From contig JBLRWC010000008.1 of the NCBI GenBank assembly GCA_047921455.1, positions 19,839-83,838 on the forward strand: DNA of 64,000 bases, written 5' to 3'. A program made the translations under genes and the position numbers. The notes beneath the pieces are model-generated. The model was given only the letters and a program-made list of their open reading frames with translations. It searched no databases and was not told the DNA's origin. The stretch comes from XN24 sp047921455. Lineage in GTDB: Bacteria > Pseudomonadota > Gammaproteobacteria > Steroidobacterales > XN24. This document shows, one piece after another, positions 7,721 to 18,799 of the stretch. Numbering within the stretch: position 1 is the stretch's first letter; each line of letters begins with the position of its first letter.

Positions 7721-10700
7721 TCAACCGTCCGACAGCGACAGCAGGCTGGCGTTACCGCCGACCGCCGAGGTATTGATACTCAGGGTGCGCTCGGTCATGA
7801 ACCGGTGCAGGTAGCCCGGCCCGCCGGCCTTGGGACCCGTGCCCGACAAACCGGAACCGCCGAACGGCTGCACCCCGACCACCGCGCCGACCATGTTGCG
7901 GTTCACGTACACGTTGCCGGCCTTGATCTTGGCAAATACCTCGCGCGCGCGCGCATCGATGCGGCTGTGGACGCCGAATGTCAAAGCATATCCGGTCGCA
8001 TTGATCGCCGCGATGACCTTGTCGAGGTCCTCCGCCGCGTAACGGACCACGTGCAGGATCGGGCCGAAAACCTCGCGCTCGAGCTGGGCGATGCTGTCGA
8101 GGCGAACGACCATTGGCGCGATGAATGTGCCATGGGTGGCCGCCTCCGGCAGGCGGCATCGGGCGATGACACGCCCTTCCTGCTCCATCCGGTCGGCGTG
8201 CGCCACCAGCGTCTCGAGCGCCTCACGATCAATCACCGGACCCACGTCGGTGGACAGAAGCCCCGGGTCGCCGACCTGCAGCTCGTCCATGAACCCCTGC
8301 AAAAGGCGCAGCGTTCGATCGGCGATATCTTCCTGCAAGAACAGCACGCGCAGCGCTGAACAGCGTTGGCCGGCACTATTGAAGGCGGACTTCACGGTAT
8401 CCAGCACAACCTGCTCGGGCAATGCGGAACTGTCCACCAGCATGGCGTTCTGGCCGCCGGTTTCCGCAATCAGCGTCGGGATCGCGCTGTCGCGGGCCGC
8501 AAGCGTCCGGTTGATGAGCCGCGCCACTTCGGTGGAGCCCGTGAACGCCACGCCGGCAAGCCGCGCATCCGGCAGCAACACCTCGCCCAGCGCCGGGCCG
8601 CTGCCGGGCAGCAGGTGCAAGATGTCGCCCGGTATGCCGGCGGCGTGGAACAGCCGCACGGCGGCGGCCGCCACCAGCGGCGTCTGCTCCGCCGGCTTGG
8701 CCAGCACGGCATTGCCCGTCACCAGCGCCGCCGCCACCTGGCCGGCGAAAATCGCCAGCGGGAAATTCCACGGACTAATGCAAAGAAACACCCCGCGTCC
8801 ATGCCACGACAAGTCGTTGCTCTCGCCGGTCGGGCCGGGAAGTCGCAGCGGCGCGGCGAAGTCGCGCCGCGCATGCGCCGCGTAATAGCGCAGGAAGTCG
8901 ACTGCCTCGCGCAGCTCCGAGACCGAGTCCGGCAACGTGCGGCCACCCTCGCGAATACACAGCGCCAATAGCTCAGCCGCGTGTTCCTCGAACAAGTCCG
9001 CAGCACGGTCAAGCAAATCGGCGCGCGCGGCAGCACCGACCGCATTCCAGCGTGGCTGCGCCGCCACTGCGATTTCCAGCGCCCGCACCGCGAGCTCCGG
9101 CGAGGCCCACTCGGCCTCGCCCAGGGTCCGTCTTTGATCGGCGGGCGATCGTACCGGGTGGACCGCACCGCTCTCGCGCCGGCCACCAACGATCGGCACC
9201 GCCCGTTGCGGCTGAGCCAGGGCTGCCTGCATAGCGACGGCCAGCGGCGCCAGCTCGCCCGGATCCGCCAAATTCACGCCACGCGAATTACGGCGCTCGT
9301 CGCCAAACAAGTCCGCTGGGCGAGGAATACGCGGATGCGAGACGGTTTCCAAACTGTCGACCAGCGCGACCGGGTCCGCGATGATGTCCTCGATTGGCGC
9401 TTCCTCGTCGACAATGCGGTTGACAAACGAGGTATTGGAGCCGTTCTCGAGCAATCTGCGCACGAGGTAGGGCAACAGGTCCTCGTGGTTGCCAACAGGC
9501 GCGTAGACACGGCATGGCAAGTCAAAATGTCGTTCGCCGATGACTTCCGCATAGAGCTCTTCGCCCATGCCATGCAGGCGCTGAAACTCGAACTGCCGAT
9601 AGTCGCCGGCATAATGAATGATGCTCGCCACGCTGCGGGCATTGTGGGTTGCAAACTGGGCGTAGACGCGGCCTTTCGCGGCCAGCAGTTCCCGGGCACA
9701 GGCGAGGAAGGAGACGTCGCTATTCACTTTGCGCGTAAAGACCGGGTAGTTGTCCAGCCCGTTTTCCTGCGCTCGCTTGATCTCAGCATCCCAGTAGGCG
9801 CCCTTGACCAGCCGGACCGGAATGCAGCGACCGGTCTCTTCCGCCAACGCCACAATCCAGCGACAGGCGTCAAGGCCGCGCAACAGGTAGGACTGCACGG
9901 CCAGGCCAAAACCATCCCAGGCGGCCAGCGCCTCGTCGCGAAACACCCGCTCAAACAACTCCAGCGAGATCTGCAGGCGATCCGCTTCCTCGGCATCCAC
10001 GGTCAGGCCGACGCCCGCCTTGCGCGCGGCAATCGCCAGCTCGAGAATCCGCGGCGTCAATTCCGCCAGTACCCGCTCACGCTTGGCGAACTCGTAGCGC
10101 GGAAACAGGGCCGACAGTTTCACCGAAATACTGTCGGCGGCAAAAATGGAATCCGGCTTGCGGTCCGCGGCAGCGATTGCGCGAATCCCCGCATGGTAGG
10201 CCTCGAAGTAACGCTGGCTGTCGGCCGCGGTAAGCGCCGCTTCGCCGAGCATGTCGAAGGAAAAACGATAATCCGCGCTCTCGCCGCTGGATGCGCGTTT
10301 CAATGCATCGCCAATCGTCCGGCCCATGACGAACTGGTGGCCCATGATGCGCATCGCCTGGCGCATCGCGCCCCGCACTACCGGTTCGCCCAGCCGGCTG
10401 ACCAGCCGCTGCATGAATTTCGTGGGCTGTTCAACGTCGCGGCTTGCCGGCCGAATAATCCGGCCGGTCAGCATCAGCCCCCACGTGGACGCGTTGACAA
10501 AAGTGGAATCGCTGCTGCCGAGGTGGCTGCGCCAGTCGGCTGATGACAGTTTGTCGGAGATCAGGCGATCGGCCGTGGCTTTATCCGGCACCCGCAGCAA
10601 CGCCTCCGCAAGGCACATCAGCACCACGCCTTCCTGGCTCGACAGATCGTACTGTTGCAGGAAAGCATCCAGCCCGCTGACGCGGCGGCGGTTCTTGCGT

Positions 10701-10921
10701 ACTGACTCAACCAGCCGGGTCGCGATGTCGCGGATCTGTGCTCCGCCCGCCGCGTCGACCCGGGCCAGGTCCGCCAGCTGGCGCACCAGCGGCGCCTCGT
10801 CCGCCAGGTAACGCGCATTGACGTGTTCGGCAACGCCCGTATCCGGCGTAGCGTCGCCGGGGAAAATCAGTGCGGAGCCGGTTTCGGACAGCGGAGCCGG
10901 CGCGCCCTCGCCCACTGGCAT
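7721..10921 (-). CDS. putA: PutA, bifunctional proline dehydrogenase / P5C dehydrogenase
   Basis: 1066 residues. The N-terminal half is the FAD proline dehydrogenase barrel (DAEEADRLQISLELFE, RLVKGAYWDAEI, LLPYLVRRLLENGSNTSFVNR). The C-terminal half is an aldehyde dehydrogenase with the general base in IAETGGQNAM and the catalytic cysteine in NSAGQRCSALR. Together they oxidise proline to glutamate. There is no N-terminal ribbon-helix-helix domain, so this is the short form without the autogenous repressor function known in enteric PutA. The ATG at 10921 is preceded by a good GAAGGAGAGG element; the frame upstream runs into the next gene and is not coding. Confidence 0.96.
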   Translation of the reverse strand: MPVGEGAPAPLSETGSALIFPGDATPDTGVAEHVNARYLADEAPLVRQLADLARVDAAGGAQIRDIATRLVESVRKNRRRVSGLDAFLQQYDLSSQEGVVLMCLAEALLRVPDKATADRLISDKLSSADWRSHLGSSDSTFVNASTWGLMLTGRIIRPASRDVEQPTKFMQRLVSRLGEPVVRGAMRQAMRIMGHQFVMGRTIGDALKRASSGESADYRFSFDMLGEAALTAADSQRYFEAYHAGIRAIAAADRKPDSIFAADSISVKLSALFPRYEFAKRERVLAELTPRILELAIAARKAGVGLTVDAEEADRLQISLELFERVFRDEALAAWDGFGLAVQSYLLRGLDACRWIVALAEETGRCIPVRLVKGAYWDAEIKRAQENGLDNYPVFTRKVNSDVSFLACARELLAAKGRVYAQFATHNARSVASIIHYAGDYRQFEFQRLHGMGEELYAEVIGERHFDLPCRVYAPVGNHEDLLPYLVRRLLENGSNTSFVNRIVDEEAPIEDIIADPVALVDSLETVSHPRIPRPADLFGDERRNSRGVNLADPGELAPLAVAMQAALAQPQRAVPIVGGRRESGAVHPVRSPADQRRTLGEAEWASPELAVRALEIAVAAQPRWNAVGAAARADLLDRAADLFEEHAAELLALCIREGGRTLPDSVSELREAVDFLRYYAAHARRDFAAPLRLPGPTGESNDLSWHGRGVFLCISPWNFPLAIFAGQVAAALVTGNAVLAKPAEQTPLVAAAAVRLFHAAGIPGDILHLLPGSGPALGEVLLPDARLAGVAFTGSTEVARLINRTLAARDSAIPTLIAETGGQNAMLVDSSALPEQVVLDTVKSAFNSAGQRCSALRVLFLQEDIADRTLRLLQGFMDELQVGDPGLLSTDVGPVIDREALETLVAHADRMEQEGRVIARCRLPEAATHGTFIAPMVVRLDSIAQLEREVFGPILHVVRYAAEDLDKVIAAINATGYALTFGVHSRIDARAREVFAKIKAGNVYVNRNMVGAVVGVQPFGGSGLSGTGPKAGGPGYLHRFMTERTLSINTSAVGGNASLLSLSDG

Positions 10922-10941
10922 TGCATCCTCTCCTTCGTAGT

Positions 10942-13035
10942 TCACTCGAGTTCTTCCAGCGCGCGTTCGGTCGCGGCCAGCATCGCGCCGGCGCCGACCG
11001 GTCCGCCGGTGGCCTCGATCATCCACAGGTCGGGACTGATATTGCCGATGCGGGACATTCTCTCGACTTCCCCGGCAACATCGCCGGTCGTGCGCACCTG
11101 TTCCTCGATCTGGTTCGCAATCAAAAAGCCGAGCGGATAGTCGGGCAGGTACAAGTACGACTGGATCATGTGCGAGTAGATGCCCAGCAGCACGACGTCG
11201 CGCATGCCGAACACCGGCGCATAGTAGCGATTCCACACGTCGCGGGCGATTTCCAGCGTGGCGGTCCTGAGCTCCGCCGGTGTCGCCTCTGGATTCGCAT
11301 ACATCCAGTGCCAGACACCCATGTCGACCAGCGACACGCCGGCCATTTCAAAGGTCGCCCAGAAGTCGCCCAGCGTCTTGATCGCCTCGTTGGCCGGATC
11401 CGGCTGCGCAAGCCCGAGCAACTCAAGATCGCGAGCCTGGAAAACAAACGCGATCGCCTCGGTAAACGCCGTATTGGGAACGCCCCTGAGCAGCGTGTGA
11501 TCGACGTCATTGAGCGAGAACGTCTGCTCGACATTGTGGCCGAGCTCGTGGATCGCAATGTTGTAACCCTTGTAGTTCATGCCGGCGGGCTCCACGCGGG
11601 TCCGCAGGTGCGATTTCTCCGTCCGCATCGCCGCGCCCCAGGCATGGCCCGAGCCGCGCGCGGCTTCGACGACAATATTGTCCGCGAGGTACTCGGCGCG
11701 CTCGCGTTCATAGCCCAGCTTGGTCAGCAGGTTCGGCAGGTCCGCATCAAAGGCTTCTGCGCTTGGATAGCGCTCCGCAACGATGGCGTCGAGTTCCGCT
11801 TCCGAATAGCGGCTGCCCGGGCGAAAACCCGCGTACCAGAGGTCAAATGGCTCCAGCGGCCGATCCAGGCGCGCCTCGATGAGCTGCGCCACGCGCGGCA
11901 CGAGCGGCGAGGACAATATTTCCCGGAACATGGCTGCCACGCGCGCTTCGGGTATTTCGCGATTCTCTTCGAATCGGCGCGCGATCAGCGTGGGCGCCGC
12001 GGGCGAATACGGGTCTGCCTTGCTCGCCGCCCGCCACGTTTCCAGCAGCACCCGGTAACGCTCATCGGCTTCCGGTGAACCATCCACTGGCGCACCCGCC
12101 GGGATCGCCGCACCGTCTTCCCCGACGGCTGCCGGCACGACCATGTTGGTGAACGGATTCCAGTCGACGCGCGGATTATTGATTACAGCGGCCGGGATCG
12201 TCTGCTTCACGATATGTTCCATCACCCGCTGGATCATGCGCTGGCGAGCAAGTCCCAACACCGGGTCATCGAGTCCGTAACTGGCGCGGATCTCATCGCG
12301 CAGGTTCCAGTGCGACAAGAGGCGCATACCGGGCGGGAACAACCGTTCACTCTCGTCATTCACGAGGTGATGCATCCAGATGTTGTACTCGGCGATGTAA
12401 CTGTTGGCCTCGGCCGAGGCGCGCGAAATCGCCTGGTTGACTTCTGCCGGGACGCGCCGCCCGAACCGCTGTGCGAGGCGGGCCTCGGCCCACTGCCGGC
12501 GGCTCCACTGCTCACCCTCGGCCAGCCGTTCCTCGAGCGTAGTCAACGGAAAGTTCAGCAGCACGACGAACGCGAGCCGGTTCCGGAACATATCCTCGCT
12601 GGCGTGTGCCCCTGGATTGAAACCGGCAAACAGCCGATCGAAGGGCAGTATCGGGCCATGGTCCAGGTCCGAATGGCGGCGGAATTCCTGTACCAGCTTA
12701 TTCAAGTGCCCGTCGAGCCGCTCGAGCAAATATTCGTAGCGCTCGAACATTGCATCCAGGATCTCGCCTTCCGCGGCAAAATGGGTGCGTGCAAATGCTG
12801 CGAAAGCCTCCGCATCGCCATCATCCGCGCGCCAGAGTCCGGCGACCTGGTGCAAGCCGCGGTGGATACGCTCGCGTTGCGGCTCGCCGTGCATAGCCAC
12901 CAGTTCCGCCTCGATCCCTGGCAAGGCGGCCGGTAATTCGGCCGGCCCGGTCCCCGACAGCGGCTCGGCCGCTGCCGGCAAGCCGGTCCCGAGCGCTAAC
13001 AAGCCGGCGACAGCGACACCAATAAACCACTTCAT
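10942..13035 (-). CDS. Secreted HExxH zinc metallopeptidase, subfamily not recognised
   Basis: 697 residues. A Sec signal peptide (MKWFIGVAVAGLLALGTGLPAAAEP) is followed by a long, mainly helical body. The zinc motif IAIHELGHNVE places HELGH at residues 496-500, and a candidate third ligand is the glutamate of NTAFTEAIAF at residue 526. This spacing fits clan MA gluzincins such as M3, but overall similarity to named M3 peptidases was not evident by eye. The start at 13035 has GGAG 8 bases upstream; a longer frame start at 13053 would spoil the signal peptide. It sits 20 bases upstream of putA, so extracytoplasmic peptide hydrolysis could feed proline catabolism (inference). Confidence 0.82.
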   Translation of the reverse strand: MKWFIGVAVAGLLALGTGLPAAAEPLSGTGPAELPAALPGIEAELVAMHGEPQRERIHRGLHQVAGLWRADDGDAEAFAAFARTHFAAEGEILDAMFERYEYLLERLDGHLNKLVQEFRRHSDLDHGPILPFDRLFAGFNPGAHASEDMFRNRLAFVVLLNFPLTTLEERLAEGEQWSRRQWAEARLAQRFGRRVPAEVNQAISRASAEANSYIAEYNIWMHHLVNDESERLFPPGMRLLSHWNLRDEIRASYGLDDPVLGLARQRMIQRVMEHIVKQTIPAAVINNPRVDWNPFTNMVVPAAVGEDGAAIPAGAPVDGSPEADERYRVLLETWRAASKADPYSPAAPTLIARRFEENREIPEARVAAMFREILSSPLVPRVAQLIEARLDRPLEPFDLWYAGFRPGSRYSEAELDAIVAERYPSAEAFDADLPNLLTKLGYERERAEYLADNIVVEAARGSGHAWGAAMRTEKSHLRTRVEPAGMNYKGYNIAIHELGHNVEQTFSLNDVDHTLLRGVPNTAFTEAIAFVFQARDLELLGLAQPDPANEAIKTLGDFWATFEMAGVSLVDMGVWHWMYANPEATPAELRTATLEIARDVWNRYYAPVFGMRDVVLLGIYSHMIQSYLYLPDYPLGFLIANQIEEQVRTTGDVAGEVERMSRIGNISPDLWMIEATGGPVGAGAMLAATERALEELE

Positions 13036-13059
13036 AAAACACTCCGCTTGCATTGCAAG

Positions 13060-13449
13060 TTACTCGTCGTAGCTCTTTGAAAAACTGATCAGCCGACGCC
13101 GGTCACGCTTGTCAGGCCGGACCGCCGGCGGCCGGTTGCCGGCCGTATCCCGGCGCAATTGTTGCGCCGCCAGGCGGGCGGCCAGGCTCTCCTCGGTCTC
13201 CGCGTACAGCTCGCGGGCCTCGCTGGCCGGGCGGCGTCGCGCCGCCAGCGCAACGACGCGAACCGCGTAGCGTTCCTCGCCGCGCGTGATGTCGAGCCGG
13301 TCGCCGGGACGCACCGCGCGAGCCGGCTTGGCGCGCTGGCCATTCAGATGGACGTGGCCACCAGCGATGGCCTGCTGCGCCAATGCGCGAGTCTTGAAGA
13401 AGCGCGCCGCCCACAGCCACCGGTCCAGCCGAATGCCTTCGTCCTCCAT
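13060..13449 (-). CDS. hslR: Hsp15-like S4-domain RNA-binding protein
   Basis: 129 residues. An N-terminal S4 RNA-binding domain (IRLDRWLWAARFFKTRALAQQAIAGG) is followed by a basic C-terminal tail (KRDRRRL). This matches Hsp15, which in E. coli binds 50S subunits carrying stalled nascent chains. It is the first gene of the minus-strand block and lies head to head with kbl, with about 80 bases between them. Confidence 0.92.
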   Translation of the reverse strand: MEDEGIRLDRWLWAARFFKTRALAQQAIAGGHVHLNGQRAKPARAVRPGDRLDITRGEERYAVRVVALAARRRPASEARELYAETEESLAARLAAQQLRRDTAGNRPPAVRPDKRDRRRLISFSKSYDE

Positions 13450-13530
13450 TTCCCCATGTTACCGCAGCATACGCCGGTTGCGGCGCCCAGCGTTGCTATA
13501 ATCCGGGCTCCAGGAAAGCAGGACGCCACA

Positions 13531-14721
13531 ATGAACCAGGACCTTCTAGACCGTCTCGCCAGCGAACTCGATGCGCTCAAGGAACAGGGACTCTACAAGT
13601 CCGAGCGGGTCATAGATTCACCGCAACAGGCCGCCATCAGCATGCAGGGCGGCCACGAGGTCATCAACCTGTGCGCCAACAATTACCTGGGGCTGGCGAA
13701 CCACCCGGAGCTGATTGTTGCGGCGCACGAGGCACTCGATCGCTACGGTTACGGCATGGCGTCGGTGCGCTTCATCTGCGGCACGCAAACCCCGCACAAG
13801 GAACTCGAAAAACGAATCAGCGCCTTTCTCGGCACGGAAGACACGATTCTCTATCCATCCTGCTTCGATGCCAACGGCGGACTGTTCGAAACGCTGCTCG
13901 ACGAGCAGGACGCCGTCATCAGCGACCAGCTGAACCATGCATCGATCATCGACGGTATCCGACTTTCCAAGGCGCAGCGATATCGCTACCGCAACAACGA
14001 TATGGAGGATCTCGAGACGCAGCTCAAGGCGGCCGCGGACGCGCGTGTGCGCCTCATCGCGACCGACGGCGTGTTCTCCATGGACGGCACGATCGCCGAG
14101 CTTGCCAGGATCTGCGATCTCGCCGACCGTTACGACGCGCTGGTCATGATCGACGACTGCCACGCCACCGGCTTCCTCGGCGCTACCGGGCGCGGCACCC
14201 ACGAACGGCACGGCGTACTGGGACGAGTGGACATCATCACGGGCACACTCGGCAAGGCCCTCGGGGGCGCCTCGGGCGGGTTTGTGGCGGCGCGCGGCCC
14301 GATCGTGGCGTGGCTGCGGCAACGTTCCCGCCCTTACCTGTTCTCCAACACGATCGCCCCGGTGATCGCTGCGACCTCCATCAAGGTGCTCGATCTGCTG
14401 GAATCCGGCACCCAACTGCGTCGCAGGCTGTGGGACAACACGCATTTTTTCCGCGAAAAAATGACCGCGCTTGGCTTTGACTTGAAACCGGGATCCCACC
14501 CGATCATCCCGGTCATGCTCGGGGATGCCCGCCTGGCCGGCGCCATGGCCGACCGGTTGCTCGAGGAAGGCGTCTACGTGATCGGCTTCTCGTTTCCCGT
14601 GGTGCCGCATGGCCAGGCCCGTATTCGTACCCAGATGTCCGCGGGCCATTCGACCCAACACCTCGAGCGCGCCGTCGCAGCGTTCGCGAAAGTGGGCCGG
14701 GAACTGGGAGTCATCCGCTAA
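13531..14721 (+). CDS. kbl: Glycine C-acetyltransferase (2-amino-3-ketobutyrate CoA ligase)
   Basis: 396 residues, the same length class as E. coli Kbl. The PLP lysine is in ITGTLGKALGGASGGF, with DDCHATGFLGATGRGT before it. It cleaves 2-amino-3-ketobutyrate with CoA to glycine and acetyl-CoA, the second step of threonine degradation after Tdh. The ATG at 13531 gives the expected N terminus (MNQDLLDRLASELDALKEQGLYK); the frame extends upstream but through non-coding sequence. tdh follows after 55 bases. Confidence 0.97.
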   Translation: MNQDLLDRLASELDALKEQGLYKSERVIDSPQQAAISMQGGHEVINLCANNYLGLANHPELIVAAHEALDRYGYGMASVRFICGTQTPHKELEKRISAFLGTEDTILYPSCFDANGGLFETLLDEQDAVISDQLNHASIIDGIRLSKAQRYRYRNNDMEDLETQLKAAADARVRLIATDGVFSMDGTIAELARICDLADRYDALVMIDDCHATGFLGATGRGTHERHGVLGRVDIITGTLGKALGGASGGFVAARGPIVAWLRQRSRPYLFSNTIAPVIAATSIKVLDLLESGTQLRRRLWDNTHFFREKMTALGFDLKPGSHPIIPVMLGDARLAGAMADRLLEEGVYVIGFSFPVVPHGQARIRTQMSAGHSTQHLERAVAAFAKVGRELGVIR

Positions 14722-14776
14722 CCTGCCGCCGGCGAATAACGCCGCTCAGCCCCTCGCAACAAAACTGGAGTACACC

Positions 14777-15802
<1,026 letters not shown>

Positions 15803-15812
15803 GCGGACACCG

Positions 15813-17657
15813 CTAGTCGCAGAAGCAGTGATAATAGATGCCGCGCGGGTCGGCAAAGCCGTCCATGCGCTCAAGCTCGGTGAACAGGGTGCGCACCTCC
15901 ACCGGCATGCGCTCCAGCATGGAACGCGGCCAGGCCGTGAAACCCACGCGCGCCGCACCCCCAAGCAGTTCCACCATCATCTGCTCACCGAAGCTGAGTC
16001 CCGGCTCGAGCAGCATGACCTCGAAGTCCTCGCCCAGCCCCGCTCGGTCGGCCGCCGATGCGAGCGCTTCATCCAGGGTACCGAGGCGATCGACCAGTCC
16101 GGCCTCGAGAGCCACCTGGCCCAACCAGATCCGCCCCTCCGCCACGTCGCGAACCTCGTCCATTGGCATCTCCCGGGCGTCGGCGACCTGGCCGAGGAAG
16201 CGATCGTACGCGCCAGCCACAATCGTCTCGACGATCTCCATCACTTCCGGGCTGAACTCGCGATCGAGGCGCAACTGTCCACTGTAGCGATGCGTGCCCA
16301 CACCATCGACGCTGATTCCCAGCCGTTCCAGCAAACGACCGAAATTGGGGAACATGCCGACGACGCCGATCGAGCCCGTGACCGTGGTCGGGTGCGCCCA
16401 TATTTCGTCGGCCCCCATGGAGATCATGTAGCCGCCAGAAGCCGCGACGCCGCCCATGGAAACGACCAGCGGCTTGCCGGCCGCACGGATCAATTCGAGT
16501 TCACGCATGATCGCTTCCGAGGCAAACATGCTGCCGCCGCCGCTGTCGACGCGCAGCACGAGCGCGCGCAGCTGGTCATCTTCGAGCACTTCACGCAACA
16601 ACTCGCGTAGCGTCTCGTCACCGATCATGCCGGCTGGCTGCTCGCCCGGCATAATATCGCCGCGTGCGACAATCAGTGCCACGGCCGGTTTTGGATGCTT
16701 GCCCGCCCGCGCTTTCGCTCGCTTCGCATTGACCGCGGCCAGGTAGTTCTCGGCATCCACGCCGACATAGTTGCCGTCGCGGTCCCGCCCGCCGGTTTCC
16801 GCCAACCGTTGCTCCACCTCGTCGAGGGTGCGCAGGCCGTCCACCAACCTGGCATCCAGCGCAGTCCTGGCGGTATCGCCCCCAGCCGCCTTGAGGCGCG
16901 GCAGGAAACGATCGATGTAGTCGTCCAGCAGCGCCGGTTCGAGGCCGCGAACTCGCGCCACGTCCTCACGCCAGGCGGCCCACATGCCGTCTGCAATGGG
17001 CACAAGATTTTCCCGCGCCGCCGCCGACATCTCGTCACGCGTGTAGGGATCAGCAAAACTCTTCGCTTCACCGGCGCTGAACACGTACCAATCGAGCGAC
17101 AGCTTGTCGAGCGCGCTCCGGAAATAGTGGCGGTAGAAGCCGAAGCCCTGCAGTGGAACGATGCCGAGCGGCTCGAGATACAACTCGTCCGCATGCGCCG
17201 CCAGGTAGTAGGCGCCCAGCGGCAGGTTCGCTGCCGAACCGATGACCGGCTTGCCCGCGTCCCTGAAGCGCTCGAGCGCTGCCGCGACGGTGGCCAGCTT
17301 GTCGAGACTGCCGCCGACCAGCAGGTCGACTTCGAGGTGAATCGCCGTGACGCGCGGATCGTCCGCGGCCTCGTCGATGGCGTCGACCAGGTCGCTGACC
17401 AGCGTCTGGGTGCGCGGCAGCCCGCGAGCCGCATCAAAGGCGCGGCTCACCGGATCGCCGGAATACTGCTCAACCAGCATGCCTTCCGGGCTCACGATGA
17501 GCACGAATGCATCGGGCAGCTTGTCCGGACGCGCGGCGATCACAGCCACCAGGGCCACGAGCACCAGCAGCATCAGGAACAAGTGCACCGTGCGACGCAG
17601 GGCGTCGAGGCCCCGCCAGAAGCCCCTGAAGAAGCCGCGCAGGCTCCGCCAGAGCAA
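15813..17657 (-). CDS. sppA: SppA, signal peptide peptidase (67K type)
   Basis: About 614 residues, the size of E. coli SppA. One N-terminal membrane anchor (LFLMLLVLVALVAVIAA) is followed by two tandem S49 domains. The catalytic lysine is in the first (AGEAKSFADPYTRDEM) and the catalytic serine in the second (GGVAASGGYMISMGADEIWA, then TGSIGVVG). It degrades released signal peptides in the inner membrane. The start is uncertain: the only likely initiator after the rplS stop is TTG at 17657, with GGAAAAGG about 11 bases upstream inside the end of rplS. Confidence 0.92.
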   Translation of the reverse strand: MLWRSLRGFFRGFWRGLDALRRTVHLFLMLLVLVALVAVIAARPDKLPDAFVLIVSPEGMLVEQYSGDPVSRAFDAARGLPRTQTLVSDLVDAIDEAADDPRVTAIHLEVDLLVGGSLDKLATVAAALERFRDAGKPVIGSAANLPLGAYYLAAHADELYLEPLGIVPLQGFGFYRHYFRSALDKLSLDWYVFSAGEAKSFADPYTRDEMSAAARENLVPIADGMWAAWREDVARVRGLEPALLDDYIDRFLPRLKAAGGDTARTALDARLVDGLRTLDEVEQRLAETGGRDRDGNYVGVDAENYLAAVNAKRAKARAGKHPKPAVALIVARGDIMPGEQPAGMIGDETLRELLREVLEDDQLRALVLRVDSGGGSMFASEAIMRELELIRAAGKPLVVSMGGVAASGGYMISMGADEIWAHPTTVTGSIGVVGMFPNFGRLLERLGISVDGVGTHRYSGQLRLDREFSPEVMEIVETIVAGAYDRFLGQVADAREMPMDEVRDVAEGRIWLGQVALEAGLVDRLGTLDEALASAADRAGLGEDFEVMLLEPGLSFGEQMMVELLGGAARVGFTAWPRSMLERMPVEVRTLFTELERMDGFADPRGIYYHCFCD

Positions 17658-17661
17658 GAAT

Positions 17662-18006
17662 CTAGACCTTTTCCTTGATCCGTGCGGCCTTGCCGGTCCG
17701 ATCACGCAGGTAGTAGAGCTTCGCCCGACGCACATCGCCGCGACGCTTCACCTTGATATCGGCGATCGACGGACTGTACAGCTGGAACACACGCTCGACG
17801 CCCTCGCCATGCGACATCTTGCGCACGGTGAACGCAGAGTTCAGCCCGCGGTTACGCCGCGCGATGACCACGCCCTCGAACGCCTGCAGACGCTCGCGCG
17901 CGCCCTCCTTCACTTTCACCTGGACGACAATGGTGTCGCCGGGAGAAAAGTCGGGAAATTCCCGCTGCATCTGCTCTTTGTCCAATTCTTCGATGATGTT
18001 GCTCAT
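17662..18006 (-). CDS. rplS: Ribosomal protein bL19
   Basis: 114 residues with the bL19 pattern: FSPGDTIVVQVKVKEGARERLQAFEGVVIARRNRGLNSAFTVRK. It sits at the 30S-50S interface. Start at 18006 (MSNIIEEL...). It is the last gene of the classical rpsP-rimM-trmD-rplS operon, 30 bases after trmD. Confidence 0.97.
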   Translation of the reverse strand: MSNIIEELDKEQMQREFPDFSPGDTIVVQVKVKEGARERLQAFEGVVIARRNRGLNSAFTVRKMSHGEGVERVFQLYSPSIADIKVKRRGDVRRAKLYYLRDRTGKAARIKEKV

Positions 18007-18036
18007 ATCGCTCACCCGCACCAGGCTTTCGTCAGT

Positions 18037-18789
18037 TCAATCCGCACCGTCGGTTGCCCGCTCGGCGATGTATTCGTCCAGCAGCTGCCGCTCCTCGGCG
18101 CTCAGCTCGCGTTCGGCCAGCAATTCAGGCCGCACCGTCCATGTCCTGCCCAGCGACTGCTGCAGCCGCCAACGCCGGATGGCCGCATGGTCACCCGACA
18201 GCAGCACCGACGGAACCCGCAATCCCTCGACCACTTCCGGTCGGGTGTAATGCGGGCAATCCAGCAACCCGTCGCTGAACGAGTCCTCTGCCGAGGAATT
18301 CTCGTCGCCGAGCACTCCCGGCACCAGCCTCGCCACCGCGTCCACTACCAGCATCGCCGGGAGTTCGCCCCCGCTCAACACGTAGTCGCCGACCGTCAGC
18401 GTCTCGTCCGCCTCCATGCGCAACAACCGTTCGTCTATCCCCTCGTAGCGTCCTGCCACGAGCAATAATCCGGGCAGCTGCCGATATTCCCGCGCCACTG
18501 CCTGGCTGAACACCCGGCCCTGCGGCGACAGGAAGATCGTCCGGCTTCCCTCCGGCAGTCTTGCCCTGGCGGCACGAATAGCGCTGCGCAAGGGTTCGAC
18601 CTTCATTAACATTCCCGGCCCACCGCCGTACGGCCGGTCATCCACCGTGCGATGCGCATCCGCCGCGAAGTCGCGCGGATCCGTTGTCTCCAACCGCAGC
18701 AGCCCGCGCTCCACGCCACGGCCAACTACCCCGAAGCGGCCCACCTGGGCGACCAACTCCGGAAACAGCGTCACGACTTCAAAGTGCAT
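18037..18789 (-). CDS. trmD: tRNA (guanine-37-N1)-methyltransferase
   Basis: 250 residues of the knotted SPOUT-fold TrmD. It makes m1G37 next to the anticodon, which prevents frameshifting. Signatures include DRPYGGGPGMLM, the S-adenosylmethionine knot LLVAGRYEGIDERL, and DYVLSGGELPAM. The ATG at 18789 gives the conventional N terminus (MHFEVVTLFPEL); the frame extends upstream into rimM and is not coding there. rimM ends 10 bases upstream. Confidence 0.97.
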   Translation of the reverse strand: MHFEVVTLFPELVAQVGRFGVVGRGVERGLLRLETTDPRDFAADAHRTVDDRPYGGGPGMLMKVEPLRSAIRAARARLPEGSRTIFLSPQGRVFSQAVAREYRQLPGLLLVAGRYEGIDERLLRMEADETLTVGDYVLSGGELPAMLVVDAVARLVPGVLGDENSSAEDSFSDGLLDCPHYTRPEVVEGLRVPSVLLSGDHAAIRRWRLQQSLGRTWTVRPELLAERELSAEERQLLDEYIAERATDGAD

Positions 18790-18799
18790 GACGCCGTCC

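Noticed and set aside
10922..11236. N-terminal extension of PutA by about 105 residues
   Set aside because: The extension overlaps the end of the peptidase gene in another frame, is arginine-rich shadow sequence, and the ATG at 10921 has a strong ribosome site.
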